From positions 1,831,843 through 1,895,842 of the forward strand of contig ML677342.1 in NCBI GenBank assembly GCA_007922305.1: a stretch of DNA of 64,000 bases. Direction: 5' to 3'. Below are positions 35,566 through 47,176 of the stretch, piece by piece; position 1 is the stretch's first letter; every line of letters starts with the position of its first letter. This DNA is from Dermatemys mawii (taxonomy: Eukaryota; Chordata; Testudines; Dermatemydidae). The notes below the pieces were generated by a model. The model was not told the origin of the DNA. It did no database searches and was given only the letters and a program-made list of their open reading frames with translations. Both the position numbers and the translations under genes were made by a program.

Positions 35566-36317
35566 ATTTTTCTATGTTCTTCTGTTCCTCTCAGATTCCT
35601 AAGAATAGTTACATTACACCTTTCTTTGGGAGAGACTTTCAGCCTTCCACATCAAATCATCACCCATATAAATCACTTTTGACTGGACAAAGGTACATTT
35701 CTCCTTTTTCACTCAGAAGTCACATCTTGTTAAATATTTCAACAGACTTCAGGTCTCTCAAATTATCTCTCTCATTTACGCCTGTTATGACTATATCATC
35801 CCAATATGTGGTCACAGCATATATTAGGATATAATAATGTTAAATATGTTGTACATGTGGTTTACACTGATGGTCTGGGAACTAACAGCTTCACATGCAA
35901 TGCTTTAACTATATATTTCTTTATCTATAATGAAAATTACATTTTCTTCCCATTTTCTTTAAATTCACTAGGTATTCAGAAAAAACATTTCCCCTTCATA
36001 TTAATTTCTCATGTGTAGATTCCTTATTACATTATAGTGGGCTCCAGGTACATAATAATGTATTATAACTTAAATTAAATCCTAAAGTCATTTCTGGCTT
36101 GTTTTTGGGGTAATGAAATCTTCTAACGCTCTGTGAACTTTTCTTCCTACTAAAGTAAAATATAACTGACATATGACTCCCATTAATGTGTCTGAGCTTC
36201 TTCTATGTATTTAAAAATAGATATTAAGACTGTATAACAAGAGCAGTATCTTTTTTCTTCCTTCACAGGAGAAATTGTTTGATTTGTTGATAATCATATT
36301 TTTGTCTGTTTTGTTTA
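35566..36317. other. Non-coding stretch, no gene seen
   Basis: AT-rich. Nothing recognised apart from chance open frames. Confidence 0.45.
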
Positions 36318-36433
36318 GGGTGACCTGATACAAAGTGTGAAAAATTGGGATGGGGTGGAGGGTAGTAGGCATGCATGTAGACAAAGCCCTGAATATCAAG
36401 ACTTCACTGTAAAATAGGGATATCTGGTCACCC
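36318..36433. mobile_element. TA-flanked short MITE, copy 1
   Basis: Termini GGGTGACCTGAT and, reverse-complemented, GGGTGACCAGAT, flanked by TA on both sides (36316-36317 and 36434-36435), as expected for a Tc1/mariner-type insertion. About 116 bp. The interior is more diverged than in copy 2 at 47177-47288. Confidence 0.8.
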
Positions 36434-39400
36434 TAATTTTGTTGCATGTGACTGTGTGCATGTGTCTTGTGTATCTATGAGGAGAGAATTTTTGTGTTTA
36501 ATTCTGAAGTGGTCAGTTCTTTGGCCATTTGTAGGTCCTGCAAGAGTGAATTCCATAATTTATGTCTAGCTCCTGGAATATGTGTGTCTCCACTTTCAAG
36601 ACTCCCCCTGTTGGTCAACAATTACATTGAGCAGCTCTCATGAAAGGTGATCGAAAGAGAGCCACTCTCTCGAGTACTGAGTTACTCACGGTAACCTGTG
36701 CTGTTAAACGGATGAGCTGCTGCATTTCTTTAAAACCAGTTAGAGTTTTTTCAGTCTATGTGGTTTCATTTCTAGATATAATGAGTTGCAATAATACTGT
36801 TCTGTTTTTCTTCCTCTCTAATTTTGTTAGCAAGTAAATGCTGATCAAGCCGATACACATAAGCACCAAAGCTATCCAGTTTACATTAACATGAAAATCC
36901 TGAGCTACAAACAGCACTTTATTGTAACAGTTCTCTCTCTGGAAATTCACTGTTTTCCTTCTTGTGGCTCTTACCCGCATGATTCTTCAGAGAATCAATC
37001 AAAACAGCTTTTACCAGTGCAAATCAATCACATCCTCATGCCAAATATTGCCTGTTGTGTACTGAAGAATTATGAAGCCCCCATTCGGATTTCCTTAACA
37101 TGTTTACCTTTCATTTAACACAAAAAGATTTTCAAATGGTTTAGAGGGCAAACACACATCCATCTGCGTTAGCAGCTTCCAGAAGCTACTACTCAGCTAT
37201 CAGTTTCCAGACCAGCTTCTCAGCAGATCTGACACTAGGTGTTGGGTAGAAAATTAATTTTACAAATTAACCTTTTGTGCTTCTCTAGGAGCCATCAAGG
37301 AACATAGCTGTTCAGAGAAGGAAACTCAGAGACTCCAACAGTTTGGAATAAGATTTTAAATGGCCCTTGTATGGGTACAGAGGAAGTACTAAATGAATTT
37401 TATTTTCTCTCCCCTTTGTGTGCTCTTTGTATGAGCCAGGACAAACTGCTCCCTCTGGATGCTCTCTAAGGGCACATTTCATCCCAAAGGAGCCAGGAAG
37501 GGGCAGAGACAAAGTCGTGCCATGACCCTACTCCACATTCCATTTCGGCATAGAAATGGATTGAAGGGAGCAATGGGAAAGGAGCGACACTCCCAACCTA
37601 ACTTTTACTGTGGCTCTGCACCAGCCATTATTTAGAGCTCTGTCTATCTGATATCATCTAGCTCTGACAAAGAAAGGAGTTAAATTCACTTTTTCAATTC
37701 CCTTTACTTAATGTGTCACCATGATAGTGTTCCATATGTATGACCAATAATGGGCACTGAGATCAGTTTGGAACTGGGAAATTTGACTCAAAAAGGGAAT
37801 ATAAAGATTTGCCCCTCCTCAAGGGTTAGAATTCCTTACATGTTCTTCTACTTCTCAAGCTAGTAGAAAGGTACATAACATTGGGGAACCTACACATCTC
37901 TAAAATTAATTCTGGTTTTGTTCTCATATGCACGGGGCATTCTTCCAACAATGCTAGAGGGGATTATGTCCTTGATAGGTAAGTTCCTAACTGAAGTACG
38001 CCATAATTTGCAGACAATTTTGAGAAATGATTTTGCTTCATGAATGGTTATAAAATGCCTAATTGATGTAGACCTTTCTTTCTTTCTTTTTTTTTTGTTA
38101 AGTTAACTTGCTGTTACCTGATCGTGGTACAGGGTCATATTTAAGGCTGAGAAAAATATGGGTATTGAGTTTATAGATATTTCCTAGCCATGCTTAAGTA
38201 ACTGGTTTTGGGGGCTTTTTTGCATTTCTTGTAAATTCTGAAAGTGAATTTAGTGCCTGTGAAAAGTGCTAGATTGACAGCTCCAGAGACTCATCACCTC
38301 TGCTCTATTTATCCACAGAACAAGTAATGCACGAGCATTGAAAATGTAAAGTTTCCCATCCATGTTTCTGATGTGCTTCAACCTTGTTCAGGGAGAACCA
38401 ACTCAGGTGGAAGAAAGGAATTCATTCTCTATGATCATTCAGTCCTTTATTCTTTTGCAGAGGTGGCCAGCAAGGATGCAAGCTGTACTAGTGGATGTTG
38501 TGAAAATGCACTGATAATATATGTTCCACATTGGCCATGGAACATCCTGTATTAGGGATAATGACAAACTCAAACAAGTGATCTAAAATTAAGTCTGGTT
38601 GCCCTTAGAGCAAATAATGTTTCCATTGGATCAAATCTGACATTGTAAAATAATAATGCTCCCAATTCTCAGGTTCAGCTGAGGAACTCACAGCACATCC
38701 AGTTGAGTGTGGGAGGTCAAGCTTCCTTTGTTGCTTCATTAATTCTGGGGCTGGTTGGTCATCCAGCTGGAGATTGACAGGAAGCAGGAAACCCTTACAA
38801 CACTCCCTCTGCTCAGTCATGCCCTAGCCTGCAGCTACGGAATTTAGTAAGGGGCATAGGAGCCATAACAACAGTTGTATGATCTTGGAGGAGCCCTCTA
38901 AATGGGCAAGACCACTAACGAAGTGAGGAAGTAGTCATCTCCGTGCCTCTAACATCTTGGGCGCTCTCAGACTGCCCCTCAAACTCCTTAACACTGAAGG
39001 CTCAATTCTGCCCTTAGTTACACCGGTGATAATCTCTTTGAAACAAATGGGAGCTGATGTCAAAGACCAACTTGCACCCACAATGTGTGCCCTAAGCCCT
39101 CAAAATATATAGCATAGGACCAAAATTCAGAGTAGTTGTTTTTCACCATGCATACACACAATTGCAGGAGCACACATCCTGCAATTTCCTTACTACAGCA
39201 AAAGTGCAAAGCCATGTACATTTGGTATTGTCTAGTCACCCTGTTTTTTACAATGCAAAGTTTACTGAATGTGTGATTTTCCCCCTCAGATTTCTATTAG
39301 CTCCAAACCAGAATCCTAAATGCGCTTTCACCCAGGGCACTCACAGCTCCACCTGCCTGACTGCTGCAAACAAGTTCTTTCTTCCAAACTTCCAGCTACT

Positions 39401-39654
39401 TTTGCTGAGACTGCCAACAAATGAAGCAAATGAGGCTTATTGTGATGGTAGTTTGTATAATGCTAGCAACTGTTTACTATGAATTGGACTGGATTTGAGA
39501 CCAGAAAAGCAGCTCACTAAGCACTTGTAGGTGGCAATGATCAAATGTTATTGAACTAACATTCTAAAATATACATTGTGAGGTAAGCTGAACACATTCA
39601 AATACCGTGACCCAGAATGACCAGCAGAAACACAATTTTACTACTTTTTAAAAT
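36434..39654. other. Non-coding stretch, no gene seen
   Basis: A TTTC/T-run occurs near 38076-38097. A fragment at about 38995-39070 (GCTCAATTCTGCCCTTAGTT...) resembles an old turtle repeat. No exon supported. Confidence 0.45.
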
Positions 39655-39785
39655 TTAGTCTACACTACAAAATTAGGTCAATGTAAGGCCAGTTGTGTTA
39701 ACGTAATTATACATATGCCACAAATTTTCTCTCCCTCCAACATAACAGCAGCCTGTTATGGTGATGTAGTAACACTACCTCTTCG

Positions 39786-39838
39786 CTACAAGACTGTCGC
39801 TTTTGCAGACCCAGACTAACACGGGTATCCCTCTGATG
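39786..39838 (+). mobile_element. Penelope-like repeat fragment
   Basis: GTCGCTTTTGCAGACCCAGA followed by CTAACACGGGTATCCCTCTG, the 3'-terminal block shared with the copies at 19263 and 26936. Sits inside the Harbinger-related left end. Confidence 0.7.
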
Positions 39839-40479
39839 CCTTGTCAAGTGATGCAAAGTCATTGTCAGCCTACTTAGGTTAATGTAATAGGAGTGCACAC
39901 ATTCCATTAATTGTATTGACCCTAACAATAATCCAGCAGCTGTCCCACAAGGCACCGGCCCCTGCAATAGGGTTTGCTGTATTCCCGGTTTTGAACTCTA
40001 CTACCTAGCGGTTACAGAGACTAGAAGACTTCCCCCCAAAGCCCTGTTATTATTTTTGAAATGACTTTTCCTGATTGCCCATCTTGGTGAGCACACCTAG
40101 CAGCTCACCTTTATTGTGTGTGTCTGACCGCCCAAGCAACCATGCCAGCTGCGCATGCACACACGCACACATGCACACAACTGTTAAATGTGCTTCTGCC
40201 TGAAGCAGACAGGAAATATTGTATCTCTTCAGCCTGTGAGAAGATGCTGTGAAAGCACAGCTATGGACCAGCTGTAGAAACATCAACATCTATGAGAGGA
40301 TTGGATGAGGGATGCTGGCAAAGAGGCACAATGGGGATCAGCAGCAGTACCATGTGAAAGTGAAGGAACCACACCAGGGATAAAACAAAGCAATAGAGGA
40401 CAACAAGAAACCTGGCGTTGCCTGCAGTCCTGTTGCTTTTACATGCATGTCATGATTGACAGTGACTCTAACAGCACCC

Positions 40480-40850
40480 AGAGACCACCATGAACACCTT
40501 GGAGGAGCCCAAGGTGGAGAGTCCTACCATGAACAGTGAAGAGGGGAAGATGCTACAAGTGACTCAAGCCATGCTGAAAGCCAAGAACTATTTGAATCTC
40601 TACAGGTGTCTATTCAGTCCTGCCCGTTGAGCACAGATGAGCCTACTGATGAGAGGCCATTGAACACCTTCTCCTTATCAGGAAAAAGAAAAGACCTAAG
40701 GAGGATATGTTCTGCAAGATCCTCCAAGCCACAATTGCCTTTGGACAGTGATCAAAGTGGACAGTGGAGGGCCCTTCAGAATGCAAACAAGGAGAAGAGT
40801 AGTTGCTGCAGGACAGGCAAAAAACACATAATTGGGTTGCTCGGGTAATA
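40480..40850 (+). pseudogene. Probable Harbinger ORF1 (Myb/SANT-type) remnant
   Basis: Short conceptual peptides such as ELFESLQVSIQS and EDMFCKILQA resemble the C-terminal half of the DNA-binding accessory protein of turtle Harbinger elements. Stops interrupt the frame several times. The DNA-binding domain itself was not seen. The assignment rests mostly on the convergent transposase downstream and is tentative. Confidence 0.35.
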
Positions 40851-41026
40851 CAACACAAGTACTGCAGACACAAAGTTCCGAGAATCAGCAGCCTTTCCAA
40901 TAATTGGAAGACTCCATGGTCAGTGCTCTCAATACCCCAATGTATCAGATACACACAATGTGGCATTGTGGTATATGTGGCACTTGTCCCCTATCACTCC
41001 ACACTTGGGAACAAGAAGGAGAATCA

Positions 41027-41051
41027 TGGCTACTAGTAAAACTAGTAGCCA
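41027..41051. repeat. 11-bp perfect hairpin
   Basis: TGGCTACTAGT and ACTAGTAGCCA separated by AAA. Lies between the two convergent Harbinger gene remnants. Confidence 0.7.
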
Positions 41052-41242
41052 CAATGAACTACACTGAATAACTATTTACATACGTGGATGTAAATATTTA
41101 CTGACTTCACTTCGTATTGTAAACTGTGGTTCTCCTTCAACAGTTTTTTTTAAAAAAATCTTGTATGTGTTTATTTGCACTTTAATTTTGTTAGCTGCTG
41201 TTTGTCACAGAATAAAGTTATTGGAAAGTCGAAGTATCTTTA

Positions 41243-42260
41243 TTAGTTCACACCAAGCAGTGCACAATACATAGTAGGAGGCAAAGACCCATATAATGTA
41301 TAATCTAAAGTGCACAAGACAGACACTATTTCATGAAAGCAACGCAGAACTTGACTGTTAAAATGCTCTTTTAACGCCTCCCTCAGCTGCACATCTCCAC
41401 GGTTGGCTCTTCTAATAGCCCTTGTGTCTGGCTGTTCAAATGCACCAGACAGCTGCTCAACCTCCATCCACTCTGGTGGCAGTTCCTCCCCCACCCTCTT
41501 CTCCTCACAGATATTACACAGTACATAATATACAGCTATAACCATTGGGATGTTTTTGTCGTTTATAAGTGATCTAATGAGTAAAGAATACCAGAATCCC
41601 TTTTATCTACCAAAAGTACATTTGACAGTCATTGTGCACCTGCTGAGCTGGTGGATAAATCTTTCCTTCGCTCGGTCAAGGTGGTCACTTAGTCAAGGAA
41701 TCAAGGGGGGATAGTCTGTGTCCCCCCGAATCATTATTGGCATTTTGACATTGCCAATGGTAATCTGCCAGTTGGGAAAGAATGTCCCTGCTTGCAGCTT
41801 TTTGAAAAGTCCTGTGTTCTGAAATATGTAAGTATCAAGCATCTTCCCTGACCAGCCCACACCGATATCAGTAAAGCATCTCTGGTGCTCCACTATGTAT
41901 TTTTTATGTTAACATTTATGTTAACATAAAAAAATCAGCCCTTTCTGCGGATGTACTTTGTGGCAAGGTAGGCTCATGACAAGAAGGGGACTCCACTGCT
42001 GCAAATCCATCTACTATTTCCTGTACATTAACAAGAGTCACAGTCCAGAGTAGCAGGAGATATTTAACATCCTTATATACTTGGAATGTAACAGTCCCCT
42101 CTGTGGATTTTCCCACTACGAAATGATTGCCTGCTCACCAATAGCTATCCCGTGTTGAAAGTTTCCATGAATATGATCATCACTTGTTTCTCAACTGTCA
42201 GTGCAGCTCTCATTTTGGTGTCCCTGAAGTGAGCAACTGGAGCAAGCACAGGAACTGTTT
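41243..42260 (-). pseudogene. HARBI1-like PIF/Harbinger transposase, degenerate
   Basis: On the minus strand the order is MRAALTVEKQV (about 42220), GNHFVVGKSTEGTV (about 42110), NVQEIVDGFAAVESPSC, then RCFTDIGVGWSGKMLDTYIF, LFKKLQAGTFFPNWQITIG, GDTDYPPL, RAKERFIHQLSRCTMTVKCTFG, and SGAFEQPDTRAIRRANRGD followed by REALKEHFNSQ. This is the usual HARBI1 order of a helix-turn-helix region, DDE nuclease and C-terminal tail. The enzyme would cut and paste the element. It is dead: the first catalytic Asp region (normally DGTHI) is missing, the third acidic residue (normally TVECAFG) is Lys, stops interrupt after PPLIP and after CTFGR, and a frame change occurs near 41900 at a 16-bp perfect palindrome (41900-41915/41918-41933). 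Confidence 0.8.
41900..41933. repeat. 16-bp perfect palindrome inside the transposase remnant
   Basis: Two copies of ATGTTAACAT in tandem with flanking T and A runs give perfect 16-bp arms and a 2-nt loop. It coincides with the frame disruption of the transposase and may have arisen by a short tandem duplication. Confidence 0.75.
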
Positions 42261-42582
42261 CAAATCTGTTGGGGGCTTGGAAGATGATGTATGGATCCCC
42301 CATTGGCCATATATGACCAAATGTTCAAAAGTGGCCACTGATTTCAGGCTCTTTGTTTCTGAGTGCTCAGCTTGAAACAGTTTGAGCCTGATTTTTATTG
42401 CAGAGAATCATAACTTCCATAAACTTCAGCTGAAATTGTGGGTGTTCCGCATCTCTGAAAATCAGTTCGACATCAACCGAAATCCACCGCTGAATATTTG
42501 GCCCTTACTGTATGTATGTCTTGGAGTCAAAATATTTTGTACTTATCTTGTATTTTCCTTCTGGTCACAGAATGGTTTCTAA

Positions 42583-42691
42583 ATAGTAATAAAATAATCC
42601 TCATAACCCAAAAAGTGATTATCCCCATTGTACAGAGAGGAAAACTGAGGTATGGTGAAGTTAAGTAAATTACCCAAAGACACACACTGAG
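42583..42691 (-). repeat. MIR-like SINE, first half (split)
   Basis: TATCCCCATTGTACAGAGAG, AACTGAGGTATGGTGAAG and TTACCCAAAGACACACACTG match the antisense MIR core (usually ATCCCCATTTTACAGATG then TTGCCCAAGGTCACAC). The SINE continues at 45440 after an intervening MITE. Confidence 0.7.
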
Positions 42692-42940
42692 GTTACGTCT
42701 ACACACTAAGCTGGAAGATAATTCCCAACTGAAGGAGCCGTACTTGCACTTGCTCTGATTAAACAAAAACACTGAAAATAGAGAGTAGCCATGGTGATGC
42801 AAGTAGCACAAGCAACTAGCAGCCAAAATACGTAGTCCAAGGTGCTAGGTTCATACTCAGGACAGCTAGCCCCTCCTGCCACTCACAGCTACACTCTATT
42901 TTTAGTATGCTACCTCAGTCACAGCTAGCATGGCTATATC

Positions 42941-45381
42941 CAGGGCTGGCCCTACCATGAGGCAAAGTGAAGCGACCGCTCAGCCGCTAGACTGTGTATG
43001 TGTGGGGAGGAAGGGGGTGCCACTAGCACCCAGAGTGTAGAAAACTGTATTTGCTGCTGGTGCATATGTATTCTCTCTGCTCTAGATGCACAGAGATGGT
43101 GGAGTGCTGGGCTGGAGGAAGGAGGGCACAAGAGACATAACATGGAGGCAGGAGAAAAGGTGTGAGAGAATAACAGAAAGCAGCAGGAGCTGCAGGGAGA
43201 GAGAGGAGGAGGAGCCTCCCATGTATCTCTCTAGCATCCCCAGAGCCTGGACTGATTAACACCAGCTTCTCCCTGTTTCCTGCTGCTTCCCTGAACCCAC
43301 TTGAGGAGAACAGGCAGTAAACTGAAATAATAGGAGCCAGTTAGGCCCTTTCGACACTGATAGCTTCCATCACTCAGGCCCTGCTACCAGCCTGCTTATT
43401 TGTCTCCTTCAACTGAATATTGAAAGCCACTCTAACTGGCACAGAACATCAGTTATGAGTGAAGGAAAATACCCCTCTGAGGCAGCATTCAGAAAAAGAA
43501 AGCAAGCAAAAGAAGCTTTTCTATCTAAGCGTGAAGGAGCTCTCCTGAGATACATAGACACAAATGTTCATGGTGAGCCTTCCGGCCCCAGTGAGGATGT
43601 GAGCAGTGAGGAGATGCCTGATATTCCAGTTAGTCAGAGTGCAGGTGACCTGGCAACTACTGCAGCATCCATATCTCCATCTCAAATGGATGTAACCATG
43701 CACATTCCTGAAGAAAAATGTAGATCAAGAACGAGTGTGGTGGAGGCGCAAGAAACAGCTTCTGCTGAGTTTAGTTCCTTAAGCCTAGATGATCCAGGAC
43801 TGTGGACCTACTTGAGCAGTAGCCTAAGGGTCTTCCTTGTACTGCATGGGCCACAGCAAGTGAAAAACTTAATGCTCCCCAAAGACAATGAAAATAGAAG
43901 TTTCTATCCAACACATTACTGGCATGAAATCCCCAATGGCGACACAGTGGAGAAGTCGTGGCTTATGCACTCAAAAATCCAGAATGCTGCATACTGTTTT
44001 TGTTGCGAACTCTTCCAGTCCAATGTTTCAGCCACACTGGGTTCTGCAGGATCAAAGGACTGGAAAAATCTGGCTACAAATCTGGCATGCCATGAGAAAG
44101 CAGCAAATCATCAGAGAGCATTCCAAAATGGAAAGAGCTTGAGATGAGACTAAGGTTAAAGGCCACTATAGATCATCAGCATCAAGAGAAGATTGTATCA
44201 GAGTCTCTTTACTGGCAAAATGTTCCGAAAAGGTGATTCCAGAAACATACTTAACTTCAAATTTCTGTGTGGCTTAGTGTTGTGGCATGACATACTGTTT
44301 AAAAAAAAGTTGTAAGCCACACACTCCAAGTTGTTGACCTTGACATATCTGGAGGAATAAAGTAACTGGACAAAGCAAAGACATACCTACAGTCTTACTG
44401 GTTAGATGAGGGATTTCAAAACATTCTTAAGAGTACACAGAAGTTGGCAGAGGAATTTCACACTGAAGCTATTTTCCCACCCATTCAAGAATACAAGAGT
44501 CACCGAGGGAGGCATTTTGATTACGAGGCATGGGATAATCCTATAAGACAGTCCAAACAACAATTCAAAGTTGAATTCTTTAACCAGGTGCTAGCTTGTG
44601 TGATACAGTCAGTTGAAGAACATTTCATGCAGCTCAAGGAACACAGCAGTATATTTGGGATATTGTATTATATTCCAAAATTCCTCACTATACCTGAAGA
44701 AGACCTATATGAGCAATGCAGGGCTCTAGAGACAGTGGTGACACATGATGACATGAGTGATACTGATGCGAGTGATTTAAGTGATGAACTGAAAGCCCTT
44801 TCAAGATGCATTTCAGCAGGATCAGCTCCACATGATGTTCTGGAATATATGTTCACAAATAAGATGACCATTCTCTTCCCAAATGCTTTTGTTGCTTTGT
44901 GCATACTTCTACCAGAGTAACAGTTGATGGTGGAGAACATAGCTTCTCCAAGCTGAAGTTAATAAAAACACATCTATGTGCCACAATGACACAGGAGAGG
45001 CTGGTCAGCCTCACAACCATCTCAACAGAACATGAGAAGGCCCAGACTGTGGACCTTCAGGAAGCAGTTCAGATCTTTGGAATCAAGAAGGCATGGAAAG
45101 CACCACTTTGATTATTCAAACAGATAAAACTGCCAGTGTTTAATATGCAGACAAGAAAATACATTTGCTGTTCGGGCATTTGAAATTTAAGTGTTACTTA
45201 AAATTTTTGAACAAGGCATTTTAAGTTGTTAGTTCTCCTTTATTGGGGTAGGTAGCGGAGCAGTACCATGAAAGGAGTAGAACAGGAAGAAGGCAGAATT
45301 GAGACTTTCAAAGTGAGGAGGCATGGGGGCATCATTTGAGCTCCCTGCCTCAGGTGACTAAATGTTGTGGGCCGACCCTGG
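42941..45381 (+). mobile_element. hAT transposon, 2441 bp, internally deleted
   Basis: Termini CAGGGCTGGCCC and, reverse-complemented, CCAGGGTCGGCCC are inverted repeats. Flanks GCTATATC (42933-42940) and GCTACATC (45382-45389) form an 8-bp target duplication with one difference, diagnostic of hAT. It carries the remnant transposase at 43455-45111. A long leader (42953-43454) precedes the ATG. Confidence 0.9.
43455..45111 (+). pseudogene. hAT transposase with TTF-type zinc finger, broken
   Basis: Starts MSEGKYPSEAAFRKRKQAKE at 43455. Residues 150-215 contain HYWHEIPNGDTVEKSWLM and AAYCFCCELF, the pattern of the TTF-type zinc finger found in ZMYM1-like hAT proteins. A 1-nt frameshift near 44130 turns the WKELEMRLRLKATID continuation into a premature stop. 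After YWQNVPKR (about 44235) the sequence jumps to NFKFLCGLVLWHDILF, so most of the RNase H-fold nuclease with the first two catalytic Asp residues is deleted. Distal pieces at 44440-44920 and, after another frame change, GGEHSFSKLKLIKT (44935-44975) with EAVQIFGIKKAWKAPL at the end, are the C-terminal hAT dimerisation region. It would normally bind the element ends and excise it. It cannot be functional. Confidence 0.9.
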
Positions 45382-45434
45382 CTACATCTCCTCCAGGTAG
45401 AAATTACACCTTCCAGCTCCACAGGAAACATATC

Positions 45435-45486
45435 CTGAGACTGTGACAAAGCCAGGAAAAGATAGAAACCCTGACTCTCAGATCTA
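45435..45486 (-). repeat. MIR-like SINE, second half
   Basis: CTGAGACTGTGACAAAGCCA then GATAGAAACCCTGACTCTCA continues the antisense MIR core (usually CTGTGGCAGAGCCAGGAAT, then ACCCAGGTCTCCTGACTC). Joined to 42583-42691 before the MITE insertion. Confidence 0.65.
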
Positions 45487-45639
45487 TGCTACATCCACGA
45501 GATTACACTTAAAATGTAATGCAACCTGAAATAAATTCATTATCCAAGATGGGATTTTTTTTGGCTAAACAGTAAATTAATTACAAAATGCATTCTTCAG
45601 GGCACCTAAACTATTTGCAAAAATTCAGTAATTTCAGCT

Positions 45640-45835
45640 GAAAAAATCCCCAAAACAAGAATTCTGCAAATGTTGAAACAATTTGTTTAAAACATCATTT
45701 TGGCATTTCAATTCTAACTGACATTTTTTAAACAAAATGTCACTTTGAAACAACATATGAGCATTTTGTTTTCACCCAAAACTAATTTTTTTTCCAGTTT
45801 TTTGTTTCACAGGTGAAAAAAAAATCTCAGTTTAA
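45640..45835. repeat. AT-rich TTTTGACATTTTC-type repeat, copy 2
   Basis: Runs such as AAACATCATTTTGGCATTTC and AAACAAAATGTCACTTTGAA resemble the stretch at 33735-34030. Confidence 0.4.
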
Positions 45836-46093
45836 AAGATTTTGAGGGAAAGAGGCAGAGGGGAAAGAGTGGATTTTTTAGCTTAGCTGCCGAATTGAAA
45901 AGTCAATTCATTTAGCATTATCAATCATTACTTTTTCTTACTACAGCTAGGAAAATGACAATAGTATATATCTCTACTTTTGTTATCTGGCACACATATT
46001 TTATGGACCGTACACTTAAGTTTCTCAGTCTACTTTTACATTTAATTTGCTGGTTTTGAATGCTAACTCTTCTATTCCACCAAAGATAGATGG

Positions 46094-46150
46094 GGTGAAA
46101 TCCTGGTCCCACTGAAGGGAGTTTTGACTTCAAGGGGCCATGATCTTTAG
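46094..46150. repeat. Short palindromic repeat, GTGAAATCCTGG type, copy 2
   Basis: GGTGAAATCCTGGTCCCACT then GGGAGTTTTGACTTCAAGGG, decayed relative of 23269-23335. Confidence 0.5.
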
Positions 46151-46266
46151 GAAGAACAGTAAACATATTTTCTTTTTAAGAGTAAGAATCAAGAGGGAAT
46201 TAATGGGGAGAGCTTTTTCAAAAACAGGTCTGCTTAGATACCCTCAAAAATTGTTATTAACATTTA

Positions 46267-46541
46267 GGGTTGTCTATACTACCTGCTGGGTTGGCGGGCA
46301 ATGATGAATCTAGTGGGGGTCGATTTATCGTGTCATAGACACGATAAATCGACTGCTGAGCACTCTCCTGTCGACTCCGGTACTCCACCAGAATGAGGAG
46401 CACAAATGGAGTTGATGGGAGAGTGCCAGCTGTCAACTTACCACAGTAAGTAGATCTAAGTACAACAACTTTAGCTACACTATTCACGTAGCTGAAGATG
46501 CGCATCTTAGATTGACTCCACGCAGTAGTGTAGACAAGCCC
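46267..46541 (+). mobile_element. MITE, GTCTACACTACC family, copy 3
   Basis: Begins GGGTTGTCTATACTACC and ends GTGTAGACAAGCCC. Contains a perfect hairpin at 46319-46334/46338-46353 (16-bp arms, 3-nt loop ATA) made of GTCGATTTATCGTGTC and its complement. The right half has GTAGCTGAAGATGCGCATCT, matching copy 2. Confidence 0.8.
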
Positions 46542-47176
46542 ATAAAGACACTTTTAGAACCAGTTCCTATACCTGTTGATGGAGAAACTAAAAAGAGCAG
46601 AAGTACAATGGAGTGTGAAGAAGTGGCCAGGCATTAATTTCTACCACATCACATCATATGGTATACTGGAAATGGCACAGAAAAGTGCCCTGGATAGAAA
46701 TAAACTTGAGTATGCAGCCATTTTCAAGTCAACATAAGTGAAAAAACAGGAACTTGAAAAAACCAGAATTGCATATGGAATACACAAGTAAGTTATGGTG
46801 GAATTTTAAGGTCAAATGGTGTTTAAAACAGAATCAAATAAGCATTAAAATCACTTACAAAAGACATCAGGGCACTGAAACTGGATTGGATGGGGAGATT
46901 GTTCTTTTCATGGACTCAGTATTAATATTGCTGCTGTTCCTAAATTACTTCTGAAGATTGCCTTTTGTATTATAATGGAATTGTTGTGCAAATATGGCTT
47001 ACTACATAAAATTAGAGCAGTTATATTGTCCCTTATGGTTCTGTGCTCATCTATAAGACTTTACTATGGCCATGCAAGTTGTAGGAGATTCTGCCCTCTG
47101 CTGCCCTGTGATCTGTTCTGCCATAGCTGTAGTCCATAGCACACTGGCACCGAGAATAAATGCAGATTCGAGGATA
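46542..47176. other. Non-coding stretch, no gene seen
   Basis: AT-rich. No gene or repeat recognised. Confidence 0.5.

Larger units (their letters stand above)
39655..42315. mobile_element. Decayed PIF/Harbinger element
   Basis: The left part starts AGTCTACACTACAAAATTAG and contains GCAGCTGTCCCACAAGGCAC, matching the flank of turtle Harbinger elements as I recall them. Inside are a plus-strand fragment of a probable Myb/SANT-type accessory protein (40480-40850) and a minus-strand HARBI1-like transposase (41243-42260), arranged convergently. In this superfamily both proteins are needed for movement. A Penelope-like fragment (39786-39838) is inserted near the left end. The right terminus was not found, so the element may be truncated there. 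Confidence 0.65.
42692..45434. mobile_element. MITE inserted in a MIR and split by a hAT element
   Basis: Left end GTTACGTCTACACACTAAGC and AGCTGGAAG; the right end, reverse-complemented, GATATGTTTCCTGTGGAGCT and GGAAG. Flanked by CTGAG on both sides (42687-42691 and 45435-45439), a likely 5-bp target duplication. Without the hAT the element is about 300 bp. Internal CTATTTTTAGTATGCTA recalls the CACTAAAAATAG arms of the MITE at 29396. Confidence 0.75.

Noticed and set aside
43455..44147. The 230-codon frame as a host ZMYM-type gene
   Set aside because: It lies within hAT terminal repeats and an 8-bp target duplication, and its continuation is frame-shifted and deleted, so it is a transposon remnant.
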